From Polaribacter sp. HaHaR_3_91 (GTDB lineage: Bacteria; Bacteroidota; Bacteroidia; Flavobacteriales; Flavobacteriaceae): a DNA stretch of 64,000 bases. The stretch spans positions 1,770,001-1,834,000 of the forward strand of contig NZ_CP058986.1 in assembly GCF_019278525.1 (NCBI RefSeq), given 5' to 3'. Shown piece after piece: positions 45,061-52,203 of the stretch. A program made the translations under genes and the position numbers. The stretch's first letter is position 1, and each line of letters opens with the position of its first letter. Below the pieces are notes generated by a model. It had not been told where the DNA came from and did no database searches. It saw only the letters and a program-made list of their open reading frames with translations.

Positions 45061-45443
45061 TTAAGAAATGTTATATAATTATGCCTACTTCTTTTTTAAG
45101 TCTTTTTTCAGCTTGTTCAGACGTAATTTAAATATGATTGATTCACTATTTTAATTTTCTAAAATTACTTTAATTCTTTAAATTGAGACTACGGTTTTCC
45201 GTAATTTTATTTAACATTTTGTGAAATATTAGACCTATTTGTATGGTTGATTTTTAACTTTAAGTAGTGATAGTATAAGTACACATAATTATTAAACGAA
45301 ATTAGTTTTTTGGGAGCTATTTGCTACTTTCCGTTATATCTTTTTGTAAAAAACAAAAAAGATAAACTTTAATCAAGGCTGGACTTGTTTACCTGGTTTA
45401 GGTTAATTTATTAACTTTTAATTAAATATTTAATTTTGTTATC
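45061..45443. other. intergenic stretch of 383 bases with a repeat copy
   Basis: Between the small lipoprotein and the RloC-like gene. It contains the second copy of the dispersed repeat and otherwise only A+T-rich sequence without a plausible gene or RNA. No convincing promoter for the lipoprotein gene was found. Confidence 0.6.
45315..45390. repeat. dispersed intergenic repeat, copy 2
   Basis: A 76-base block in the same orientation as the first copy, sharing the CTTTCCGTTATATCTTTTTG core and the ATCA(A/G)GGCT(A/G)GACTTGTTT end. It ends about 50 bases downstream of the RloC-like gene's stop. Confidence 0.75.
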
Positions 45444-47753
45444 CTAATTTTCACAAACTTCAATCATTTCTTTGTAATGAATTTCGTCAATTTCTTTAAT
45501 TAGATCCAAAATATCTTTTATAACATTGGAACCTTCGTCCAGTTTGTTGTCAGAGGAATCATTATCAAAGTCCTGTGCGTGAGAATATTTGTTTATAAAA
45601 CGATAGATATATTCTTCTTTGTCTTTAAATGATGTTTTTTGAATCCCTTTTTGTAATAATTGTCTAAAATCACCTAACCTTTTAGGGTGTTTGAATTTTA
45701 GAAAAGTTTCAAGTATTTTTCTAGAAGCATTTGCAGATAAATAGGCTTTGTCTAAATCTAAATGAGTGTCATTGGAATAAGTTATTAGTTTTTTAAATAA
45801 GTAATGATATTCTGAGGTATATTCTAAGAGAGTAGGGTCTGCATCTTTAATATAAGAAAAACGCATTTGATTAGTATCAAAATTCGATTCTATTGAGTAA
45901 ATATTACATATGGTTTCTGGTTTAGTAGGGTCTTTTCGGTGTTTCTTATTTTGGTTTTTATTTTTGGTTTCGAACCAATCTCTTACAAGTCTGTAATAAT
46001 TGAAATTATGTGTTAATATAAATAATTGCTTAGCTTCATTGCAATTTAGTTTTAGGTATGAATACGAACTAAATAAATTATTCGAATCAAAACTTGAAAT
46101 TGGGTCGTCAACTATTATGGTTGTATCTTTTATCTTATTGTCTTGTTCTAATATTTTATTTATAAAATAAACAAAAGCTATTGCGGTTTTTTCTCCTTCA
46201 CTTAATTGATTCCCGTTTGTGTTAGGGTTTCCATTTCTTTGTAACTTATAACCTCCTTTTTCTTGTGGATCTAAAGCTATATCTTTTCTTCCTAAGAATT
46301 TACATAAATCATTATTAAACTTGGTAGCCCCCAGAGCTTCCGTAGAAATTAATGAATTCAATTGTTTTATATCGATTTTTATTTTTTCAAGTTCTAATTG
46401 AAGTTCCTTGTTTTTTTGAATAGTAAGTAGTTCAATGTTTTTTTGCTTATAAAAATCATATCTTTTAATTTCATCTTTAATGTACTCAATTTCAAGATTA
46501 TTCTTTGCCTCTTGTATAATTGTCGAAGCACTTAAATATTTTTTATTATGGCTTTTAATTATTTCTGTTGCCTTTTTATAAAACTTAATTAAATCGGTTT
46601 CATCAAAATTTAAAACTGAAGTTTTAGGAATTTCAAATGGATTTGATACCTTAGTTTTAAGTATTTCTTTCCATTTGTCAAGTGCTTTTATTAGTTTTTC
46701 ATTCTCAAAATCAATGTTCTTTTTAATTTCCTCGTATTCAGATTGATATTCTTTATAAAGTGCTTTGTAAGCTGGTAATTCTGTTATTTTTAGTTCATCT
46801 ATCCAAGTAATGGCTTTAGATAGTTGTTCTTGTAGATTTTTGAAAGAATCACTAAAATGATTGTTTAAAATAGAAAGACGTTGTTTAGAGATGTTGTTTC
46901 CACAAAAAGCACAATTTTCTTCGGCTTTATGCAGTTCAAGTCCTAATTTAACCCAATCAGATTTTTTAAAATCATTCTTTAAACCATCAATAACTTCTGA
47001 TGTTATTTTTAAATTTAATAATGAAATTATTTGTTTATAGCCAGAAGGTATTTGAGATAAAACTGAAAAGTCAGGTGTTTCAATTCTATCTTTGTCTTGT
47101 GGCTTTATAGTTTGAGCTAACTTTTCAATTTCTTTATTAGTCAATGAAGCTTTTCTAATATTATCTCTATTTTTATTTAAAGAACTTTCAATTTTTGTTT
47201 TATTGTAATTAGACAAGTGTTTGTCTTCAACCTCAATTAATTGAAACTTTTGTTTAATATTTTTTGCAGATTCTGATAGGAAATTACTGTTGTTTCTTAT
47301 TAATCCTTTGTTTCCTTTCTTTTCTCCGTTAAGTATTAATTCATTTTGAGTTATCGACGAACTAATTTTTGATTCTTCTTTTTTCTTATCCTTTAGTTTT
47401 AATATTTCTTCATTTTTATCATTTGAAACGACAAGAATTCCTTTAATTGTATCGTTCCAATTAATGTTACGCTCTATAAAATCAGCATTGAAAACTTTAA
47501 TATTAAAATCATTTTCAAATTTGTCTGATTCGGAATAAATTTTTCCGCCTTTTTCAAAACTCCATTTTGAATCTGGAAACCTAGATATGGATTCATTTGA
47601 TTCAATTAAAGAAAATAAATGAGATATTGTTGACTTTCCACTCCCATTTAATCCGTAAAATAGATTTAGTTTATTAAAATCACTATATGTTGGGTTACTT
47701 TCTATTTTTTTGAATATTCCAAAATTTGATACTCCTTTAATTTTCTCAATCAT
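45444..47753 (-). CDS. RloC-like AAA/ABC ATPase with zinc hook and HEPN-type anticodon nuclease motif
   Basis: A 769-residue SMC/Rad50-like ATPase. Walker A is FYGLNGSGKST (34-42), followed by coiled coil, a central C-x2-C zinc hook in NCAFCGNNIS (C281, C284), more coiled coil to about 470, the ABC signature QLSEGEKTA (517-522), Walker B TTIIVDDPISSFD (544-555) and the H-loop ILTHNF (H582). After the ATPase comes a helical tail with R678-x3-E682 in SRKILETF and H725 in NKYSHAQ. This fits the R-x3-E...H catalytic triad of the tRNA anticodon nucleases PrrC and RloC, and the length matches RloC. RloC cuts out the tRNA wobble base and is regarded as a phage-exclusion or stress toxin. No restriction-modification genes adjoin it. 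Nuclease activity is inferred. Confidence 0.8.
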   Translation of the reverse strand: MIEKIKGVSNFGIFKKIESNPTYSDFNKLNLFYGLNGSGKSTISHLFSLIESNESISRFPDSKWSFEKGGKIYSESDKFENDFNIKVFNADFIERNINWNDTIKGILVVSNDKNEEILKLKDKKKEESKISSSITQNELILNGEKKGNKGLIRNNSNFLSESAKNIKQKFQLIEVEDKHLSNYNKTKIESSLNKNRDNIRKASLTNKEIEKLAQTIKPQDKDRIETPDFSVLSQIPSGYKQIISLLNLKITSEVIDGLKNDFKKSDWVKLGLELHKAEENCAFCGNNISKQRLSILNNHFSDSFKNLQEQLSKAITWIDELKITELPAYKALYKEYQSEYEEIKKNIDFENEKLIKALDKWKEILKTKVSNPFEIPKTSVLNFDETDLIKFYKKATEIIKSHNKKYLSASTIIQEAKNNLEIEYIKDEIKRYDFYKQKNIELLTIQKNKELQLELEKIKIDIKQLNSLISTEALGATKFNNDLCKFLGRKDIALDPQEKGGYKLQRNGNPNTNGNQLSEGEKTAIAFVYFINKILEQDNKIKDTTIIVDDPISSFDSNNLFSSYSYLKLNCNEAKQLFILTHNFNYYRLVRDWFETKNKNQNKKHRKDPTKPETICNIYSIESNFDTNQMRFSYIKDADPTLLEYTSEYHYLFKKLITYSNDTHLDLDKAYLSANASRKILETFLKFKHPKRLGDFRQLLQKGIQKTSFKDKEEYIYRFINKYSHAQDFDNDSSDNKLDEGSNVIKDILDLIKEIDEIHYKEMIEVCEN

Positions 47754-47945
47754 TTAATTTAGTCTTATTTCGAGTTAGATTATAATTTCGTTTTAGCTTA
47801 AGTATTGGCTAAGACTTAATTTAAATACAAACTATCACAAGTAAGCTAAGTTAATATTTTTAAATCAAAATGGGATTAGGAATAACACCTGTTTTATGTT
47901 GAAATAAACTAATAAGAGCTCATATATCAAAACATTTCAACCAAA

Positions 47946-47977
47946 AAAAATCCAAAACAATTAAGTTTTGGATTTTT
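47946..47977 (-). terminator. yidC terminator
   Basis: A 13-bp perfect stem (AAAAATCCAAAAC with its complement) and a six-base loop lie about 25 bases after the yidC stop. On the minus strand it is followed by a run of T. It would also partly insulate the RloC-like gene. Confidence 0.88.
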
Positions 47978-48001
47978 AAAATTATCTAAAGGCATTGCTT
48001 T

Positions 48002-49885
48002 TTATTTTTTACCTTTCTGTTGTTGCGCTTGTTGTTCTTGCGCTTGTTTCATAGCATCGTCTATTTTTTGACGGAATTTACTCTTCTTCTTTTCTGGCTT
48101 CTTTTTGTTTTCTTCTATTTGAGCGTGTATCTTATCTTCATCAATTACGTAGTTTTTAATTACTAACATAATTGCAATAGTTAACAAGTTAGAAATAAAG
48201 TAATACAAACTTAAAGAACTTGCATAGTTGTTAAAGAAAAACAACATCATAATAGGAGAGAAGTAAATCATGTACTTCATCATTTTCCCCATATCTGGCA
48301 TTCCTTCTTGCGTAGGAGGTTGCATATTTGCTTGCTGACTTTGGTTCATTTTCATGTAAAAGAAAATTGCTACAGAAGCTAATATTGGAAACAAACTTAC
48401 GTGATCTCCATAAAATGGTATCTTAATAGGTAATTGATAAATCATATCGTAAGAAGATAAATCATTTGCCCATAAAAAGTTTTCTTGTCTTAATGCTAGG
48501 TTTGTAGGGAAAAACTTAAATAAAGCAAAGAATACTGGCATTTGCAATATGGCAGGTATACAACCAGATAACATACTAACTCCAGCTTTACGCTGAATAG
48601 CCATGGTTTCTTGCTGACGTTTCATTGCATTTTCTTTCCCTGGATATTTATCATTTAAAGCTGTTAACTCAGGTCTTATTACCTTCATTTTAGCACTCGA
48701 TAAATAAGATTTATATACTAACGGAGACATGATGATTCTAACAACAATTGTCATTAAAATAATAATTAATCCGTAATTAGATAAAAAACCTTTTAAGAAG
48801 TTAAATACTGGGTAAAATACAGTTCTGTTTAAGAAACCAAAAATTCCCCAACCTAAATCTGCTGTATGATCTAAATCTGTACCTTCAAAAGTTTTTAATA
48901 AGTTATAATCACTTGGTCCGTAAAACCATTTCATGTTATAATTTAACTCACCACTAGCTAATTCTAACGGAGTTTTTAACTCATATCGTTTTGTGAATAC
49001 TGTATCTAATTCTTCATTTTTAATAAGATCTGTAGAAGTTACAGTACTATTATTAAAAGGAGTATCAGTTAATAAAATAGACGTAAAGAAGTGTTGTTTA
49101 TAAGAAATCCAATCTACATCATTTAAAATTTCTGTTTTACCAGCATTCAAATAATCTACATCATCTTCTGTTTTATAGTACAGATGAGAATACATGGTGT
49201 TTTCTGTTTTTACACTTTTTTCATGCGCATAACCATCTAAAGACCAATCTAAATTAATTGGGTTAGAAGAGTTAATTACAGTACTTAAACCTTGAGAACG
49301 AACAGCAAAATTAACCATGTAATTTTTTGGTTTCATCTCATATCTATATTCTAGAAATTGAGTGTCTGAAACTTTTAATTTCATAGAAAGAACAGTCGTT
49401 TCTCCATTTTTAGAAACTGTAGGTTCAAAGAATAAGTCTTTAGTGTTTAAAATTCTATTGTCTGTAGTACCAAAATTGATGTTAAAAGACGCGTTTTTGT
49501 CTTTTATCATATATAAAGGTAAAGAATCATGAGTTTTATAATTCTTAATTTCAGCCTCTATGATTTGTCCACCTTTATTACTAACGGTTAATTTAACCAA
49601 GTCGTTTTCTAAAACTGAAGTACCGTTAGTACCTTTTATTGCACTTTGTGCAAAAGCACCAAGTTTAGTTGTGTAAGCAATTTGTTTTAAAGAATCGTTT
49701 TCAAAAACAGGTGTGTTTTCAGTAAAAGTATTCGATGTGTTGTTTGTAGAGTCTACAATTTGTTCTGTATTCGTAGAAGGATCCGTAGTTTCATCTGGTT
49801 TGGTAGAGTTAATCCAGTATAATAAAATACCTCCTAATAATAACATTCCTATAAAAGAATTGATATCGAATTTTTTTTGTTCCAT
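48002..49885 (-). CDS. yidC: membrane protein insertase YidC
   Basis: Inserts and folds inner-membrane proteins, alone or with Sec. The 627-residue protein has the N-terminal anchor FIGMLLLGGILLYWINS, a large periplasmic beta-domain (about 60-350) and the conserved insertase core from 365: FNFLKGFLSNYGLIIILMTIVVR, SPLVYKSYLSSAKMKVIRPE, CIPAILQMPVFFALFKFFP, and a final KKKPEKKKSKFRQK basic tail with Gln-rich end. A TACATTTG -7 box lies at 49946-49953 on the minus strand but lacks a TTG partner. Confidence 0.96.
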   Translation of the reverse strand: MEQKKFDINSFIGMLLLGGILLYWINSTKPDETTDPSTNTEQIVDSTNNTSNTFTENTPVFENDSLKQIAYTTKLGAFAQSAIKGTNGTSVLENDLVKLTVSNKGGQIIEAEIKNYKTHDSLPLYMIKDKNASFNINFGTTDNRILNTKDLFFEPTVSKNGETTVLSMKLKVSDTQFLEYRYEMKPKNYMVNFAVRSQGLSTVINSSNPINLDWSLDGYAHEKSVKTENTMYSHLYYKTEDDVDYLNAGKTEILNDVDWISYKQHFFTSILLTDTPFNNSTVTSTDLIKNEELDTVFTKRYELKTPLELASGELNYNMKWFYGPSDYNLLKTFEGTDLDHTADLGWGIFGFLNRTVFYPVFNFLKGFLSNYGLIIILMTIVVRIIMSPLVYKSYLSSAKMKVIRPELTALNDKYPGKENAMKRQQETMAIQRKAGVSMLSGCIPAILQMPVFFALFKFFPTNLALRQENFLWANDLSSYDMIYQLPIKIPFYGDHVSLFPILASVAIFFYMKMNQSQQANMQPPTQEGMPDMGKMMKYMIYFSPIMMLFFFNNYASSLSLYYFISNLLTIAIMLVIKNYVIDEDKIHAQIEENKKKPEKKKSKFRQKIDDAMKQAQEQQAQQQKGKK

Positions 49886-50045
49886 GTGTTATTTTAAAAT
49901 GTCAATTTGTCATTAAACCAAAAATGTCTTTTGATTAAAAAGCGACAAATGTAGTTAAAAAGCAGCTTTATATAATTTTTGCTACTTTATTTTTGATACT
50001 AACTATGTAGTTCAAATAGTATTCCTAATTTTTATAATGTCACTT

Positions 50046-50083
50046 TAATAGCAGTCGAAATATTAAAGTTTCGACTGCTATTA
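50046..50083 (-). terminator. pyrG terminator hairpin
   Basis: A perfect stem of about 15 bp (TAATAGCAGTCGAAA and its complement) with an eight-base loop, 13 bases after the pyrG stop. The following bases are only moderately T-rich, so efficiency is uncertain. Confidence 0.65.
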
Positions 50084-50096
50084 ATTAAATTATTTT

Positions 50097-51710
50097 TTAT
50101 TTTTGAGACTGTTTTAAGGCAGCTTTAATAAAATCTACAAATAAAGGATGTGGTTTTAAAACGGTACTTTTATATTCTGGATGGTATTGTACACCAACAA
50201 ACCAAGGGTGTGTAGGTACTTCTACAACTTCTACCAATCCTGTTTTTGGGTTGAATCCTGTTGCTTTCATTCCTGCAGCTTCAATTTGTTCTAAATATGC
50301 GTTGTTAAACTCAAAACGGTGTCTGTGACGTTCACTAATCAATTCAGATTTATAAGCTTTGTATATTTTAGAATCTTTTTTCAGTTCACAATCCCAAGCA
50401 CCTAAACGCATGGTTCCACCTTTTTCGGTAACATCTTTCTGACTTTCCATTAAATTAATAACAGGGTCTTTAGTGCTTTTGTTCATTTCTGTAGAACTTG
50501 CGTTCTCTAAACCTAAAACGTTTCTAGCAAACTCTATTACTGCCATTTGCATTCCTAAACAAATTCCGAAGAAAGGAATATTGTTTTCTCTTGCATATCT
50601 TACAGCTCTAATTTTACCTTCAATACCTCTATCACCAAAACCAGGAGCTACTAAAATACCATTAACACCTGCTAATTTTTTCTCTGCATTTTTAGGTGTT
50701 AAACTTTCTGAATGTACCCAACGTACTTTTACTTTAGTTTCATGAGTAGAACCTGCATGAATAAAAGCTTCTGTAATAGATTTATAAGAATCTTGCAACT
50801 CAATATATTTACCAATTAAGGCAATTTCTACTTCGTGCTTTGGGTTTTTGTGTTTCTCTAAAAAGTTGTTCCAAACTTTTAATTCTGGTTCTCCTTTAGA
50901 AGAAAGCTTTAATTTATTTAAAACAACGGTATCTAAACCTTGTGCTAACATTAAATTAGGAACATCATATATAGTCTCTGCATCTATAGACTGTATTACG
51001 TCTTCTTGCTTCACATTACAAAATAAAGCTAGTTTACGTTTAATGTCGTCAGAAATTTCATGTTCTGTTCTACACACTAAAATATCTGGGCTTACACCAC
51101 TTTGCATTAACATTTTTACAGAGTGTTGCGTAGGTTTTGTCTTTAATTCACCTGCTGCAGCTAAAAAAGGAATTAATGTTAAATGAATAACAATGGCATT
51201 ATCTTCTCCTTTTTCCCAAAGCATTTGTCTTACAGACTCTACATAAGGTAAAGATTCAATATCACCAACAGTTCCACCAATTTCTGTAATTACAATATCA
51301 TAATCACCCGTTTCTCCTAAAATCTGGATTCTACGTTTAATTTCGTCTGTAATATGAGGAATAACTTGTACCGTTTTTCCTAGAAACTCTCCTTTACGCT
51401 CTTTATTAATTACAGATTGATAAATTTTACCTGTAGTTACGTTATTAGATTGACTTGTAGGAATGTTTAAAAAACGCTCATAATGACCTAGATCTAAATC
51501 TGTTTCTGCTCCATCATCTGTAACATAACATTCTCCATGCTCGTACGGATTTAAAGTTCCTGGGTCTATATTAATATAAGGGTCTAATTTTTGGATAGTT
51601 ACAGAAAATCCTCTTTGCTGTAATAATTTTGCTAATGATGCAGCAATAATTCCTTTTCCAAGGGATGATGTTACGCCTCCTGTTACAAAAACATATTTAG
51701 TATTACTCAT
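50097..51710 (-). CDS. pyrG: CTP synthase
   Basis: Amidates UTP to CTP with glutamine. The 537-residue protein begins at [17 protein letters not shown], the invariant synthetase N-terminus. The glutaminase domain has the nucleophile in FFGICLGMQ and the late histidine/glutamate in VQYHPEYKS. An upstream in-frame ATG would add 36 non-homologous residues; it is rejected because a consensus promoter lies inside that extension, 19 bases from the chosen ATG. It is divergent from rpmH. Confidence 0.97.
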   Translation of the reverse strand: MSNTKYVFVTGGVTSSLGKGIIAASLAKLLQQRGFSVTIQKLDPYINIDPGTLNPYEHGECYVTDDGAETDLDLGHYERFLNIPTSQSNNVTTGKIYQSVINKERKGEFLGKTVQVIPHITDEIKRRIQILGETGDYDIVITEIGGTVGDIESLPYVESVRQMLWEKGEDNAIVIHLTLIPFLAAAGELKTKPTQHSVKMLMQSGVSPDILVCRTEHEISDDIKRKLALFCNVKQEDVIQSIDAETIYDVPNLMLAQGLDTVVLNKLKLSSKGEPELKVWNNFLEKHKNPKHEVEIALIGKYIELQDSYKSITEAFIHAGSTHETKVKVRWVHSESLTPKNAEKKLAGVNGILVAPGFGDRGIEGKIRAVRYARENNIPFFGICLGMQMAVIEFARNVLGLENASSTEMNKSTKDPVINLMESQKDVTEKGGTMRLGAWDCELKKDSKIYKAYKSELISERHRHRFEFNNAYLEQIEAAGMKATGFNPKTGLVEVVEVPTHPWFVGVQYHPEYKSTVLKPHPLFVDFIKAALKQSQK

Positions 51711-51728
51711 GGTATTCTTAGGTTTGCG

Positions 51729-51758
51729 CAAAAGTACTAACTCTAAAAATTCTGTCAA
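51729..51758 (-). promoter_or_regulatory. predicted pyrG promoter, TTG-N19-TACTTTTG
   Basis: On the minus strand TTG (51756-51758), a 19-base spacer and TACTTTTG (51729-51736) match the Bacteroidota consensus exactly. Transcription would start roughly ten bases before the ATG, giving a very short leader. Confidence 0.75.
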
Positions 51759-51836
51759 ATAAAAAAGGTGAAAAGATTTACAAAACTTGTACTTTTGTCT
51801 CGTTAAAAAATATTTCATTTTTTTTTAAAATAGTGT

Positions 51837-51866
51837 TTGTCATAAATAAAAACAGTTGTATATTTG
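51837..51866 (+). promoter_or_regulatory. predicted rpmH promoter, TTG-N19-TATATTTG
   Basis: TTG (51837-51839), a 19-base spacer and TATATTTG (51859-51866) give an exact consensus match about 70 bases before rpmH. It stands back to back with the pyrG promoter about 80 bases away. Confidence 0.8.
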
Positions 51867-51934
51867 CCAACGCTTTAAAAGAGTAGAATTTAAAGCAATA
51901 ACATAATAATAGAAGACATTTAAAAATACAGATA

Positions 51935-52096
51935 ATGCCAAAAAGAACTTACCAACCGTCAAAGAGAAAGAGAAGAAATAAACATGGTTTCATGGAAAGA
52001 ATGGCTTCTGCTAATGGTAGAAAGGTGTTAGCTCGTAGAAGAGCTAAAGGAAGAAAGAAAATTTCTGTTTCTACTGAAACTAGACATAAAAAATAA
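51935..52096 (+). CDS. rpmH: 50S ribosomal protein L34
   Basis: A 53-residue, Arg/Lys-rich protein that starts [18 protein letters not shown] and continues [19 protein letters not shown], the invariant L34 core, with a short Bacteroidota-type extension ([13 protein letters not shown]). It has its own consensus promoter and a hairpin terminator, so it is probably a single-gene transcript. The leader of about 60 bases is A-rich. Confidence 0.97.
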   Translation: MPKRTYQPSKRKRRNKHGFMERMASANGRKVLARRRAKGRKKISVSTETRHKK

Positions 52097-52119
52097 ATGA
52101 TTAACATTTGTTAATATAT

Positions 52120-52152
52120 AAGGTGTTACTTTTTTAAGTAATGCCTTTTTTT
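52120..52152 (+). terminator. rpmH terminator
   Basis: A 12-bp stem (AAGGTGTTACTT with AAGTAATGCCTT, two G-U pairs) with a four-base loop, followed by a T-run, 23 bases after the rpmH stop. Confidence 0.85.
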
Positions 52153-52168
52153 ATACCCAAGCACTAAC

Positions 52169-52176
52169 TATTTTTG
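52169..52176 (+). promoter_or_regulatory. candidate -7 box of carB (TATTTTTG)
   Basis: TATTTTTG fits the -7 consensus 27 bases before the carB ATG and lies just after the rpmH terminator. The expected TTG 17-20 bases upstream falls in the terminator's T-run and is absent. Confidence 0.35.
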
Positions 52177-52203
52177 TAAAACAACATAACACAACAACTT
52201 ACA

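Noticed and set aside
47793..47849. 8-bp inverted repeat TTAGCTTA/TAAGCTAA upstream of the RloC-like gene
   Set aside because: Arms are short and 41 bases apart; likely chance in A+T-rich sequence. No matching promoter is nearby.
50848..51186. 112-codon open frame on the plus strand
   Set aside because: Antisense shadow of pyrG, with no own start context or family.
51711..51818. Upstream extension of pyrG by 36 codons
   Set aside because: The extension contains the consensus pyrG promoter and is not part of the conserved CTP synthase N-terminus.
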